Assembly: GCA_045544195.1 (NCBI GenBank)
Contig: JAZPYO010000033.1
Coordinates: 1-64,000, forward strand
Reading direction: 5' to 3'
Length of the DNA stretch: 64,000 bases
Source of the DNA: RGIG7213 sp045544195
GTDB taxonomy: Bacteria > Bacillota > Clostridia > Oscillospirales > CAG-272
Numbering within the stretch: position 1 is the first letter of the stretch; each line of letters starts with the position of its first letter. The position numbers were made by a program, and so were the translations under genes. Below are positions 8,511-17,161 of the stretch, piece after piece. The notes below the pieces were generated by a model. The model was not told the DNA's origin, did no database searches, and worked only from the letters and a program-made list of their open reading frames with translations.

Positions 8511-8948
8511 ATGAAAACAGTCAACATATATACCGACGGTGCCTGCAGGGGAAACCCCGGCGCAGGCGGCTGGGGAGCTGTGCTCGTGTACGGTGAAAAC
8601 GAAAAAAGAATAAGCGGCGGCGAGGGTATGACCACGAATAACAAAATGGAGCTTACCGCAGTTATAGAAGCGTTGAAGATACTGAAATATCCCTGCAAGG
8701 TAATTCTCTGCTCTGACTCCAAATATGTTATTGACGGTCTTAAGCTCGGCTGGGCGAGATCATGGCGTCAGAAGGGCTGGAAAAAGGGTGACGGAAAGCC
8801 GGCTTTAAACCCTGAATTATGGGCAGAGCTGCTTGATCTTACCGACATTCACGAGATGGAATATATATGGATAAAGGGGCACGCAGGTCACAAATACAAC
8901 GAAATATGCGACGAAATGGCAACTGCGCAGGCTGACAAGTATAAATGA
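8511..8948 (+). CDS. rnhA: Ribonuclease HI
   Basis: Degrades the RNA strand of RNA-DNA hybrids. The catalytic acids are visible: D9 (YTDGAC), E47 (KMELTA), D69 (CSDSKY) and D134 (CDEMA), plus H124 in KGHAG. The basic handle segment WARSWRQKGWKKGDGK is present, as in E. coli RNase HI, so it should bind hybrids unaided. At 145 aa it is a complete single-domain enzyme without the caulimovirus-type N-terminal domain often seen in Bacillota. The ribosome binding site (AACGGTG) is weak. The 3' end overlaps the SDR gene by 4 bp. Confidence 0.96.
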   Translation: MKTVNIYTDGACRGNPGAGGWGAVLVYGENEKRISGGEGMTTNNKMELTAVIEALKILKYPCKVILCSDSKYVIDGLKLGWARSWRQKGWKKGDGKPALNPELWAELLDLTDIHEMEYIWIKGHAGHKYNEICDEMATAQADKYK

Positions 8949-9706
8949 TGAAAAAAGAAGGATCACAGTACGCACTCGTAACGGGTGCAACATCGGGAAT
9001 AGGAAAGCAGATCGCCATAGAGCTTACCAAAAGGGGCTTCAAGGTCATCGCCTGCGGAAGAGATCTGAAGGCGCTTTTGCAGCTTAATACCGTGTACGGT
9101 ATGCAGCTTTATCCGTGCGATCTGTCGAAAGAGGAAAGTATTTACACCTTATGCAAGGACGTATCGGACAAGAACATAACCGTTGTTGTCAACAGCGCAG
9201 GGGTCGGGTTTTTGGGGCATTTTGACAGAATATCAGATGAAAGCGACGATATGACAGTAAGACTCAATATCACAGCCTGCCGTATAATAACGAAGTTTTT
9301 TGCCCGCAATATGAAAAAAGGAGTCATACTTAACGTATGCTCCGCTGCGGCGTTTTCTCCTGAGCCGTTGATGGCTTCATACGCATCAAGCAAGGCGTAT
9401 ATATATTCGTACAGCCGTGCGATAGACTATGAGCTTAAAATGAGAAAAAAGCCCGTGCGTGTATGCGTTTTATGCCCCGGCGGCGTTAACACGCCGTTCA
9501 ACAAGAAAGCAGGATACAACAGCGGCGTTAAGGGAATGAGTGCGGAAAGGTGTGCGAAAATTGCCGTTGACGGTATTTTGAAAGGAAAAAGCGTGATCAT
9601 TCCCGATATGAGATCAAGGGTGCTTTTGCCTCTTTCAAGAATAACGCCCGAGGAAATCGTTCTGAAAATACAGTACGAATTTCAAAAACGAAAATTCCCT
9701 TTATAA
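8945..9706 (+). CDS. Short-chain dehydrogenase/reductase
   Basis: NAD(P)-dependent oxidoreductase of the classical SDR type. The cofactor loop TGATSGIG lies at residues 14-21, NSAG closes the Rossmann core and the catalytic Tyr/Lys are in YASSKAY with an upstream Ser in NVCSAAAF. Position 38 onwards (ACGRD) suggests an Arg that favours NADPH. The size (253 aa) fits DltE/YqjQ-type SDRs, whose late CPGGVNTPF motif is also present. The substrate cannot be told. It is coupled to rnhA by ATGATG overlapping the rnhA stop. Immediately downstream lies the rplS promoter. Confidence 0.85.
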   Translation: MMKKEGSQYALVTGATSGIGKQIAIELTKRGFKVIACGRDLKALLQLNTVYGMQLYPCDLSKEESIYTLCKDVSDKNITVVVNSAGVGFLGHFDRISDESDDMTVRLNITACRIITKFFARNMKKGVILNVCSAAAFSPEPLMASYASSKAYIYSYSRAIDYELKMRKKPVRVCVLCPGGVNTPFNKKAGYNSGVKGMSAERCAKIAVDGILKGKSVIIPDMRSRVLLPLSRITPEEIVLKIQYEFQKRKFPL

Positions 9707-9724
9707 TATTATTGTATAAAGGTA

Positions 9725-9753
9725 TTGACAAATTACAAAACATATGATATAAT
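9725..9753 (+). promoter_or_regulatory. Consensus sigma-A promoter of rplS
   Basis: TTGACA at 9725-9730, 17-bp spacer, TATAAT at 9748-9753: a perfect match at both hexamers. It directs a leader of about 95 nt before rplS. Confidence 0.9.
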
Positions 9754-9759
9754 TCTTTT

Positions 9760-9856
9760 GTTTATGGGTCTGTCTTGCCTGTATTCCGTCAGAGCAGTCC
9801 GCCGGTGCTTGCCGTGAATGCTCGGAGATCACGTATTTTTATGGAGGTCCAAAAAA
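9760..9856 (+). promoter_or_regulatory. rplS 5' leader, candidate L19 autoregulatory RNA
   Basis: About 95 untranslated nt between the promoter and rplS contain short complementary arms, for example CGTGA (starting about 9814) with TCACG (about 9830), just before the GGAGG-type ribosome binding site (9843-9849). L19 leader RNAs are known upstream of rplS in Bacillota, and a folded leader here fits that. I could not match the full consensus from memory, so this is a candidate only. Confidence 0.4.
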
Positions 9857-10201
9857 ATGGATTTGTTAAAGGCATTTGTTGAAGACCAGCTTAAAGCTGA
9901 CGCTCCCAAAGTTGAGATCGGTGATACTGTTCGTGTGTACAACAAGATCGTTGAAGGCTCAAGAACAAGAACACAGATCTACGAAGGTACGGTTATCGCA
10001 AAGCGTAACAGTGGCATTTCCGAAACCTTTACGGTAAGAAGAATTGCTTACGGTGTTGGTGTTGAAAAGACTTTCAACCTCCACTCCCCCACTGTTGAAA
10101 AGGTTGAGACCATCAGACGCGGTAAGGTAAGACGCGCAAAGCTCTACTATCTGCGTGACAGAGTTGGTAAGGCCGCTAAGACCAAGGAACAGGTTAGATA
10201 A
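9857..10201 (+). CDS. rplS: 50S ribosomal protein L19
   Basis: Structural protein at the 30S-50S interface. The 114-residue product matches L19 throughout: KVEIGDTVRVYNKIVEG, RTQIYEGTVIA, the conserved FTVRRIAYGVGVEKTF and the basic end RRGKVRRAKLYYLRDR. An upstream in-frame ATG at 9818 would add 13 unrelated residues; ATG 9857, 7 bases after GGAGG, gives the canonical L19 start. In many Bacillota rplS sits behind rimM-trmD. Here those genes are about 46 kb away and rplS has its own strong promoter, leader and terminator. Confidence 0.97.
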   Translation: MDLLKAFVEDQLKADAPKVEIGDTVRVYNKIVEGSRTRTQIYEGTVIAKRNSGISETFTVRRIAYGVGVEKTFNLHSPTVEKVETIRRGKVRRAKLYYLRDRVGKAAKTKEQVR

Positions 10202-10210
10202 CAAGCGTGA

Positions 10211-10246
10211 AAAAGGTATGGTTTTAATTGACCATACCTTTTTTGT
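10211..10246 (+). terminator. Intrinsic terminator of rplS
   Basis: AAAAGGTATGGT (10211-10222), loop, ACCATACCTTTTTT (10231-10244). The stem is strong, with A-rich and T-rich flanks, so it may also end the convergent noc-like transcript. Confidence 0.9.
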
Positions 10247-11152
10247 TTATCTCGGTATTTTGATTATAAGCTGGATCTCGTTTTCCGTTTCCGTTTTTGA
10301 CTTCTGTATCGGTATACCTGCTTCCTTGACTGTATTTACCGCTCTGTCCAGCGAATTTAAAAATATCCTTATATCCCTTATAACCATTTTTCTTACAGGC
10401 TTTTGCTCCTGAGGCTGCTGATCCTGATGAAGAAGCTGTTTTATGTATTCCTCGCTTTTCTGCACGTTAAGGCCATGCTCGATAATATGTCCAAGCACCT
10501 TCAGTCTTTGCACGGGATCGGCTATACGCACGAGTGCTCTTGCGTGGCGTTCTGTAAGAGAGTTTTTTATTATCAGCTCTCTTTCTGGCTCTGTAAGGCT
10601 CAAAAGCCGTATCTTATTTGCAATATAAGACTGACTTACACAAAGAAAAGATGCCGCCTGCTCCTGCGTTAAAGAGAATTTTTCGCAAAGCGTTGATATT
10701 GCACACGCCTCCTCGAATATATTTAATTGCTCACGGTGCATATTTTCCACAAGCGCAAGCTTTGCCGAGTCCTCTCTGTCAACGTCGATAACGATACAGG
10801 GAACGTACTGCATATTCAGTATTTTTGCCGCTCTGAGACGTCTTTCGCCTGCTATCACCTCGTAAAGACCGCCGAATGCAGTTTCCTCATCGCATATACG
10901 TCTTACTGAAATCGGCTGTAATATACCGTATTTTCGTATACTGTCAGCCAATTTTAGTATTGATTCGTCCGAAAAGTTCTTTCTCGGCTGTGACAGATTC
11001 GGGCAAAGCCTTTCAGGATCAAGCAGATGTATTCTGCACGCATCGTCCTCGCGCTTAAGCTCCTGCTTTTGCCGTTTTATTGCTTCCCACTCCGCCTGCA
11101 GCCTTTCCCTTTGTGCATTCTTTTTCACTTCCAGCATACTCAACAGCTTCAT
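10247..11152 (-). CDS. ParB/Noc-family CTPase DNA-binding protein
   Basis: A ParB-superfamily protein: an N-terminal helical lysine/glutamine-rich tail, then the ParB nuclease-like/CTP-binding domain (about residues 40-130) with GERRLRAA and ENMHREQLN, a helix-turn-helix (SLTQEQAASFLCVSQSYIANKIRL) and a C-terminal dimerisation region. There is no adjacent parA. The segment NSLTERHARALV resembles Noc (nucleoid occlusion) more than Spo0J, whose equivalent is usually a SMGHARAL type. Noc binds dispersed sites and the membrane to keep division away from DNA. I could not find a parS- or Noc-site-like palindrome nearby. Spo0J remains possible. Confidence 0.82.
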   Translation of the reverse strand: MKLLSMLEVKKNAQRERLQAEWEAIKRQKQELKREDDACRIHLLDPERLCPNLSQPRKNFSDESILKLADSIRKYGILQPISVRRICDEETAFGGLYEVIAGERRLRAAKILNMQYVPCIVIDVDREDSAKLALVENMHREQLNIFEEACAISTLCEKFSLTQEQAASFLCVSQSYIANKIRLLSLTEPERELIIKNSLTERHARALVRIADPVQRLKVLGHIIEHGLNVQKSEEYIKQLLHQDQQPQEQKPVRKMVIRDIRIFLNSLDRAVNTVKEAGIPIQKSKTETENEIQLIIKIPR

Positions 11153-11257
11153 TTTAACAAATTAACCCTTTCTTTCGTTGTGTAATGTATTGTATCATTG
11201 AATAAATGAAAAAATACTCACATTAGGTCGCAGTTAAAAATATATTTTAAAAACAGT

Positions 11258-12037
11258 ATGAAAAATAAGATTTTAAACATTCTATCAATATTTTTTGCCG
11301 TTTTTATAATGATCAATTACGGCATATACATAACCGTATCATTATGCATCGGAGCAAAAATGTGGAACGTTGCCGTTGCACTTGCGATATTCTTTACAGC
11401 ACTTATTCCCTTGCTTGCGCTGATTTTTTTTGCATCAAAAGTACGAAAGAAGCACAAACGCACAGTTGATGTGCTTCAGACCGTATACGTATGCGGTATG
11501 GGCGTATACGTTTTATCATTTACAGTATTTTCAATATGGCTGACAGCGGGCATACCGTACAGAGTTGACGAGCATTACGACAATGTCATAGTATTCGGCG
11601 GCGGCATTTACAACGGAAATATAAATCACGATGCACGCTCACGGCTTGATACAGCGGGTGAATACCTGAAAAACCATCCCGACTGTGTATGTATAGTATC
11701 AGGCGGCATTCCGAGCGGAATGACCGTTTCCGAAGGTGAGGTAATGAAAAACGCCCTCGTTTCATCGGGGGCAGATCCGTCAAATATCATAATAGAGGAT
11801 AAGGCGAAAAACACCTGGGAAAACCTTAAAAATTCTCTTTTACTCACAGACTCGGACAGTATTCTGTGTATTTCAAGCGACTACCACGTAAAGCGTATAA
11901 GACTCATGGCAAAGGATCAGGGCTATGATGTTGACATACTTGCATCAACGCCCGAATACTCATTTAAAAAGCATTCCAGTTATGTTCGTGAATATATGGC
12001 GTATATTAAATATTTTTTAGGTATGAACGATATATAA
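11258..12037 (+). CDS. YdcF/SanA-family (DUF218) membrane protein
   Basis: The N-terminal 100 residues hold three hydrophobic segments (about 7-27, 35-60 and 78-98). A soluble domain follows with the DUF218 pattern: IVFGGG near the start, ARSRLDTA, CIVSGG, a late EDKAKNTWEN and ISSDYHVKRIRLMA. Members of this family are linked to envelope integrity (SanA, ElyC) but the reaction is unknown. The C-terminal domain probably lies outside the cell. No clear ribosome binding site precedes ATG 11258 and the upstream 100 bases are A/T-rich, so expression may be low. It is divergent from the noc-like gene. Confidence 0.8.
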   Translation: MKNKILNILSIFFAVFIMINYGIYITVSLCIGAKMWNVAVALAIFFTALIPLLALIFFASKVRKKHKRTVDVLQTVYVCGMGVYVLSFTVFSIWLTAGIPYRVDEHYDNVIVFGGGIYNGNINHDARSRLDTAGEYLKNHPDCVCIVSGGIPSGMTVSEGEVMKNALVSSGADPSNIIIEDKAKNTWENLKNSLLLTDSDSILCISSDYHVKRIRLMAKDQGYDVDILASTPEYSFKKHSSYVREYMAYIKYFLGMNDI

Positions 12038-12043
12038 AACGAA

Positions 12044-12082
12044 GATCCGCAGCTTCCTCCGTATGAAGCTGCGGATCATTTT
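12044..12082. terminator. Bidirectional terminator between the YdcF gene and infB
   Basis: A 13-bp perfect stem: GATCCGCAGCTTC (12044-12056) and GAAGCTGCGGATC (12065-12077), followed by ATTTTTA on the plus strand and a T-rich run on the minus strand. Confidence 0.9.
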
Positions 12083-12103
12083 TACCGTAATTTTATGATA
12101 GGG

Positions 12104-14824
12104 TTATCTTTTTACCTCTTCCATTATATACGCTTCCAGAATATCGTCAACTCTGATGTCGTTGAATTTTTCAAGACCGACACCGCATTCGTATCCTGTA
12201 GCTACGTCTTTAACGTCATCCTTGAAGCGACGCAATGACGATATTTTATCCTCAAATATGATGACACCGTCACGCACTACTCTTATCTGTGAAGCTCTTG
12301 TTATCTTACCGTCCTGAACGTAAGAGCCTGCGATCGTGCCAACGTTGGGAACATGGATAGTCTGACGTACCTGAGCGTGACCGAGAACCACCTCTCTGTA
12401 CGTAGGAGCAAGCATACCCTTCATAGCTGCGGTGACCTCCTCAATGCACTCATAGATTATTCTGTAAGTGCGGATGTCAACACCTTCACGGTCTGCATAG
12501 TCCATCGCCGCCTTATCGGGACGGACATTAAAGCCTATGATGATCGCATTTGATGCTGTTGCAAGCATAACGTCATTTTCGCGTATACCGCCTGCTGCAG
12601 AGTGGATCACTCTTACCTTTACCTCATCGTTGGAGAGCTTAAGAAGCGATGCGGAAACGGCCTCTGCAGAGCCTGCAACGTCTGCCTTTACGATGATGTT
12701 CAGTTCTTTTACATCATCACCGATATTTGCAAACATTTCTTCAAGAGATCCGCGGGATTTCGCCTTGAATTCCTGCTCCTTTTCCTTTGCCTTACGCTGT
12801 TCTGCAAGCTCACGCGCCATTTTTTCGTCTTCAACGGCATTAAACTCATCGCCCGCAGAGGGAACAGCCGAAAGACCGATGATCTCAACGGGAACAGACG
12901 GACCTGCAACAGATGCCTTTCTTCCCGTAGAATCCGTCATAGCTCTTACTCTGCCGACACACGTTCCTGCTATAACTATATCGCCCGAATGAAGCGTACC
13001 GTTCTGCACAAGGACTGTTGCAACAGGACCCTTGCCCTTATCGAGCTTGGACTCAATAATGATACCCTTTGCGTGACGGTTGGGGTTAGCCTTAAGCTCC
13101 TTCATTTCCGCGACAAGAAGCACCATTTCAAGCAGATTGTCGATACCGCTTCCCGTCAGAGCGGAAACGGGTACAACTATCGTATCTCCGCCCCATTCCT
13201 CAGGCATAAGATCATACTTTGTAAGCTCCTGCTTTACAGCTTCGGGATTTGCGTGCGGCTTATCCATTTTGTTTATTGCGACTATTATAGAAACGCCTGC
13301 CGCTTTGGCGTGATTTATCGCCTCGATCGTCTGCGGCATTATACCGTCGTCTGCCGCAACAACGAGTATTGCAATATCTGTTGCCTGCGCGCCTCTTGCG
13401 CGCATTGCTGTAAACGCCTCGTGTCCGGGTGTGTCAAGGAACGTTATATCCTTGCCGTTTATCGACACTCTGTAAGCACCGATATGCTGAGTGATACCGC
13501 CTGCCTCGCCGCTTGTAACGTGTGTATTTCTTATTTTGTCAAGCAGTGATGTTTTACCGTGGTCAACGTGACCCATTACGCACACTACGGGTGAGCGTTC
13601 AATGAGGTCCTCGTCCTTGTCTTCAGCATCGGTAAAGAGCTTTTCCTCGATGGTTACCACTACCTCGCGTGTAACGACAGCACCCATTTCCTCCGCCACA
13701 AGATATGCAGTATCAAAATCGATAATGTCATTAACCGTCACCATAGCGCCCATACCGATAAGGCGCTTAATAAGATCGCCCGCTGTGACCTTAAGTCTCT
13801 GAGCAAGCTCGGAAACTACTATCTCATCCGGAACTGTGATGTGCAAGGGCTGCTTTTTAGCCTTTTCAAACTGCTCGCGGCGCTTGATCTTTTCCATAGC
13901 GTCGCTTTCCTTGTTACGTGACTTGTTGCTCTTGTCGTTCTGCTTTTTGTTCTTGAATTTTTGCTTCTGATTATTGGAATCGGAGTTATAGCCTCTGCTT
14001 TCCGATGCAAAATTTTCAAGTCTTTCATCGTATTTGGCAAGGTCTACTGAAACAGTTCTCGTATCTATGATACGCGTTCTGTTCTTAACTCCGTTTTCGA
14101 CCGTATGGCTGTCAGAAACGCCGCCCGATGAACGTATAATACCTGCTCTGTTATCCTGCTGAGGCTGCTGCTTTTTCTTATCGTTAGGCTTCTGCTGCGC
14201 CTGCGGCTGATTGGGGCGGTTCTGGAATTTATCAAGCTGAGCCTGACGCTTTTGCTGTTGAGCCTGTTTATTGTTTCTGCTCTCGGCGTATTTTTTATTT
14301 TCGTTTTTGGGTTGATTTTTATTAAAGGTATTATCAGAACGTACACTGTCAGCCTTCTGTGATCTGTCGTTCTTTATTTCTTCCTTCTTGACAGGCTCTT
14401 TTTCCTCGGGCTTTTTAGCCTTAGCTTCTGTCTTTACGGGCTTTTCCTCAGCCTTTTCCTCAGCCTTTGCTTCAGCCTTTACTTCGGGCTTTGCTTCGGG
14501 CTTTGTTTCCGCCTTAACATCTGCCTTTTGTGCAGGCTTTTCTTCCTTTTTCCGCACGGGCTTTTCAGCCTTTTCCTCATTTGCCTTTTCAGGTCTGTCG
14601 TTTACGTCAACGTCTGCTTTACCTGCAAGATATGCTGACATATTCGTTACCTGATTTTGAGATGTGAGTATTTCGATCGCCATTTCAAACTCGTCACGGT
14701 CGAGCGTGGCTGAATGGGTTTTCCCGTCAAGACCGCCCTCCTTCAGCAGCTTAACGAGATCTGCGCTTTTCATTTTTAAGTTTTTAGCCAATGCGCTTAG
14801 CTTTAAATCCTGGTTTGAAATCAT
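12104..14824 (-). CDS. infB: Translation initiation factor IF-2
   Basis: GTPase that delivers initiator tRNA to the 30S subunit. Domain order: a short IF2-N domain (about residues 1-55), a long Lys/Ala/Glu-rich then Gln/Asn-rich disordered linker (about 70-330, with repeated KAEAKPE-type units), a second IF2-N-like domain (PDEIVVSELAQRL), the GTPase with GHVDHGKT, DTPGH and NKMD, and the C-terminal domains. At 906 aa it is long for a Bacillota IF-2 because of the linker. AAAGGG sits 6 bases before ATG 14824. It is the last gene of the rimP-nusA operon; rbfA and truB, often next, are absent here. Confidence 0.97.
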   Translation of the reverse strand: MISNQDLKLSALAKNLKMKSADLVKLLKEGGLDGKTHSATLDRDEFEMAIEILTSQNQVTNMSAYLAGKADVDVNDRPEKANEEKAEKPVRKKEEKPAQKADVKAETKPEAKPEVKAEAKAEEKAEEKPVKTEAKAKKPEEKEPVKKEEIKNDRSQKADSVRSDNTFNKNQPKNENKKYAESRNNKQAQQQKRQAQLDKFQNRPNQPQAQQKPNDKKKQQPQQDNRAGIIRSSGGVSDSHTVENGVKNRTRIIDTRTVSVDLAKYDERLENFASESRGYNSDSNNQKQKFKNKKQNDKSNKSRNKESDAMEKIKRREQFEKAKKQPLHITVPDEIVVSELAQRLKVTAGDLIKRLIGMGAMVTVNDIIDFDTAYLVAEEMGAVVTREVVVTIEEKLFTDAEDKDEDLIERSPVVCVMGHVDHGKTSLLDKIRNTHVTSGEAGGITQHIGAYRVSINGKDITFLDTPGHEAFTAMRARGAQATDIAILVVAADDGIMPQTIEAINHAKAAGVSIIVAINKMDKPHANPEAVKQELTKYDLMPEEWGGDTIVVPVSALTGSGIDNLLEMVLLVAEMKELKANPNRHAKGIIIESKLDKGKGPVATVLVQNGTLHSGDIVIAGTCVGRVRAMTDSTGRKASVAGPSVPVEIIGLSAVPSAGDEFNAVEDEKMARELAEQRKAKEKEQEFKAKSRGSLEEMFANIGDDVKELNIIVKADVAGSAEAVSASLLKLSNDEVKVRVIHSAAGGIRENDVMLATASNAIIIGFNVRPDKAAMDYADREGVDIRTYRIIYECIEEVTAAMKGMLAPTYREVVLGHAQVRQTIHVPNVGTIAGSYVQDGKITRASQIRVVRDGVIIFEDKISSLRRFKDDVKDVATGYECGVGLEKFNDIRVDDILEAYIMEEVKR

Positions 14825-14890
14825 AAATGACCCTTTAAGCAGAGCATTACGGACTGTTCTGCTTTCCTTTCATTACGGTAAATTAAATCG

Positions 14891-15229
14891 TTAGTTAAAA
14901 TAGCTGAGTATTGCGCGGGCAAGCTGCATATCTGTTATACCTACCACTGAAACAGATGACAGGCTGCCGACAGTCTTTCCAAGCTCCTCGCTCGTTATGG
15001 GAGCTTTCACAAGCGGCACTTCATAATACTTGCAGCAATTCTCTATTCTCGATGCGGTATTTTTTGCAGCATCGCTTGCGCATACTGCAACAAGCGGAGC
15101 TTTTCTTCCGCCTGAGCGTATACCGTCAACTGTGAGATTGCACCCGACAGTTATTCTGCCTGATTTCTTAGCAAATCCCACGTAGGAGCTCAGCTTTCTT
15201 GTGGCTTGAATCATGTTATCTGTCGCCAT
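14891..15229 (-). CDS. ylxQ: L7Ae/L30e-family ribosomal-type protein (YlxQ)
   Basis: A small RNA-binding protein of the L7Ae/L30e/S12e/Gadd45 family, expected to bind kink-turn RNA. The 112-residue product shows the family pattern: GFAKKSGRITVGCN, then PLVAVCASDAAKNT and a late GKTVGSLSSVSVVGITD. It is placed between ylxR and infB as usual in Bacillota. AGGAGA lies 4 bases before ATG 15229. The role in ribosome assembly is not settled. Confidence 0.9.
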   Translation of the reverse strand: MATDNMIQATRKLSSYVGFAKKSGRITVGCNLTVDGIRSGGRKAPLVAVCASDAAKNTASRIENCCKYYEVPLVKAPITSEELGKTVGSLSSVSVVGITDMQLARAILSYFN

Positions 15230-15237
15230 AAGCTCTC

Positions 15238-15507
15238 CTATTCCGAACAGAGTTCTTTTTCAAGGGCTTCATATACCTGCTCGGATATTTCACATTCAAG
15301 AGCCTTTTCAAGCCTCTTTCCCTTCCGCGCCTTCTTCAAGCACGCGCTATCGGGACAAATATATGCGCCTCTGCCTGACTTTTTTCCGCTTTTATCGAGT
15401 GATATATCACCCTCAGGAGAACGGACTATACGTATAAGCGTATTTTTATCACGGCTTTCCATACAGCCCATGCATTTTCTTTGCGGTATTTTTTTTATCT
15501 TCTGCAT
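15238..15507 (-). CDS. ylxR: YlxR/RnpM family RNA-binding protein
   Basis: A small basic protein of the YlxR (DUF448) family; B. subtilis members bind the RNase P RNA and modulate it. The product begins with the hallmark RKCMGCMES followed by RIVRSPEGD, and has GRGAYICPDSACLKKARK in the second half. An upstream TTG at 15519 overlaps the nusA stop, but ATG 15507 gives the normal family start, with a poor ribosome binding site, so translation is probably coupled to nusA. At about 89 aa it is complete. Confidence 0.92.
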   Translation of the reverse strand: MQKIKKIPQRKCMGCMESRDKNTLIRIVRSPEGDISLDKSGKKSGRGAYICPDSACLKKARKGKRLEKALECEISEQVYEALEKELCSE

Positions 15508-15515
15508 ACTTCGGA

Positions 15516-16589
15516 TCAATCAGCTTTTATATCTATCTTGTAGCCGGTAAGTCTTGCGGCAAGACGCGCGTTCTGGCCTTCCTTGCCGATAGCAAGAGAA
15601 AGCTGATCTGCATCGACGGTGACTCTTGCAACCTTGTCAGAATCAATAAATATGCTCTTTACCGTTGCAGGCGAAAGCGCCGCGGAAATATATTCCTCGG
15701 GGTTTTCGCTATACTTGATAATATCTATCTTTTCACCCTTCAGCTCGTCTACAATGTGTGTTATTCTCGCTCTCTTATTACCTATGCAAGCGCCCACGGG
15801 ATCTACATTTTCATCTCTGGAATAAACGGACATCTTCGTTCTTGAGCCTGCCTCACGGCTGATATTCTTGATTATTACAGTACCGTCTGCAATTTCGGGA
15901 ACCTCAAGCTCAAACAGTCTTTTAACAAGGCCGGGATGCGTGCGGGAAAGAGTAACAAGCCGCGGACGCGAGTTCTTTTTCTCCTCTGTCTGCTCTGCGG
16001 GCTTTATATCCTGATTGACCTCAGAAACGAACACCTTTATTATATCGCCCACCTTCAGCTCCTCGTTGGGTATCTGGTTATCCTTTGTCAAGGCGACCTC
16101 GCTTGTGCCTGTATTGACAATAACGACACCGCTTGCAAGCACTGCAACTACGGTAGATGTCATTATCTCTTCCTTCTTGCTTGCATACTCGCGTGAGCGC
16201 ATTTCATTTTCGGCTTCCTTTATTCCCTGCACTATTACCTGCTTTGCGGCATGTGCTTGGATGCGGCTGAAATCCTTGGTCTTTACCTCAATTTCGATAA
16301 CGGTGCCGAGCTTGTTACGGCGGCTGATGCTCTTTGCATCTTCAAGTGATATTTCAGTATAAGGGTCAGTTACCGTTTCTACTACGGACATGAGCTTTAC
16401 GAGCTTACATTCCTTCTTTTCCGGATCAAGCACGACCTTTACGTTAGTGCTGTTGGAGTACGCCTTCTTATACGCGCTTACCAAAGCTGCTTCGAGCTTT
16501 GTAAGCATATACTCCTTAGATATTCCTCTTTCTTTCTGAAGATCGTCGAGCGCATCAAAAAGCGCCGCGTTTTCTCTTGTTTTCGCCAT
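15516..16589 (-). CDS. nusA: Transcription elongation/termination factor NusA
   Basis: Binds RNA polymerase and stimulates pausing and intrinsic termination. Order: N-terminal RNAP-binding domain (about 1-125), S1 domain (about 135-200, with VVAVLASGVVIVNTG), then two KH domains (GACIGNKRARITHIVDEL and the closing AIGKEGQNARLAARLTGYKIDI). At 357 aa it lacks the acidic C-terminal repeats of E. coli NusA, as is normal in Bacillota. AGGAGG precedes ATG 16589 by about 13 bases. Its own operon leader holds a terminator-like hairpin, a natural target for NusA feedback. Confidence 0.97.
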   Translation of the reverse strand: MAKTRENAALFDALDDLQKERGISKEYMLTKLEAALVSAYKKAYSNSTNVKVVLDPEKKECKLVKLMSVVETVTDPYTEISLEDAKSISRRNKLGTVIEIEVKTKDFSRIQAHAAKQVIVQGIKEAENEMRSREYASKKEEIMTSTVVAVLASGVVIVNTGTSEVALTKDNQIPNEELKVGDIIKVFVSEVNQDIKPAEQTEEKKNSRPRLVTLSRTHPGLVKRLFELEVPEIADGTVIIKNISREAGSRTKMSVYSRDENVDPVGACIGNKRARITHIVDELKGEKIDIIKYSENPEEYISAALSPATVKSIFIDSDKVARVTVDADQLSLAIGKEGQNARLAARLTGYKIDIKAD

Positions 16590-16619
16590 CTTTTTCCGAT
16601 GTCCTCCTGAAAATTATTT

Positions 16620-17090
16620 TTATATAGTGGTAAAGTCGAAATAAATATTTGCCTTTGCTATTTCCGTTACAGGTATTGACAGCTTCTTTTCCCCGCACGC
16701 AAGCTCTGCCGTATCCGAATAGGAAAGAAGCTCGCCTACGAATACCTTCTGATCGTCTATCGGCTTATACAGCTTTATCTGCACCGTCTCACCGATAGAT
16801 GCCTGAAAATGCCAATTGTATTTCAGATCTCTTTCTATACCCGGCGACGATACCTCAAGAGTATATGCATCCTCTATCGGATCTGCCTCATCAATAAGAA
16901 GCTCAACTGCTCTGTGGAAGCGCTCACAGTCCTCGATGCCCACTCCGCCCTCTTTATCGATCGTGAAGCGAAGCACCTGCTTTCCGCCCTCTTTTACATA
17001 TTCTATATCCCAGATTATATATCCCTGCTCTTCTGCAAGGGGGCTTGCAAGCTCCGTGACTGTTTGAATTATACTTTTCTTACTTTTCAT
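16620..17090 (-). CDS. rimP: Ribosome maturation factor RimP
   Basis: Needed for 30S subunit maturation. The 156-residue protein has the N-terminal alpha/beta domain (LASPLAEEQGYIIWDIEYVKEG, DCERFHRAVE, then YTLEVSSPGIERDLK) and a C-terminal SH3-like beta barrel. It is the first gene of the operon rimP-nusA-ylxR-ylxQ-infB, with AAGGG 5 bases before ATG 17090. A consensus promoter and a hairpin lie just upstream. Confidence 0.96.
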   Translation of the reverse strand: MKSKKSIIQTVTELASPLAEEQGYIIWDIEYVKEGGKQVLRFTIDKEGGVGIEDCERFHRAVELLIDEADPIEDAYTLEVSSPGIERDLKYNWHFQASIGETVQIKLYKPIDDQKVFVGELLSYSDTAELACGEKKLSIPVTEIAKANIYFDFTTI

Positions 17091-17103
17091 ATTATCCCTT
17101 CGT

Positions 17104-17141
17104 CACAAAAAATCTGGAGGTGCCGTTTTCTCAGCACCTCC
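17104..17141 (-). terminator. Terminator-like hairpin in the rimP-nusA leader (candidate attenuator)
   Basis: Read on the minus strand: GGAGGTGC (17141-17134), a 10-base loop, GCACCTCC (17123-17116), then AGATTTTTT. It lies between the promoter (17162-17190) and rimP, starting about 14 nt after the likely transcription start. A complete intrinsic terminator ahead of the first gene implies premature termination of most transcripts, probably tuned by NusA itself. NusA autoregulation by attenuation has been described in Bacillus (from memory). Confidence 0.75.
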
Positions 17142-17161
17142 ATTACTATTGATCTTCGGGT

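Noticed and set aside
10900..11260. parS or Noc binding site near the noc-like gene
   Set aside because: No palindrome resembling TGTTTCACGTGAAACA or the Noc site was found.
12602..13549. Long open frame on the plus strand opposite infB (about 315 codons)
   Set aside because: It mirrors infB in another frame, has Cys/Arg-rich nonsense composition and no ribosome binding site; a shadow of the GC-biased codon positions.
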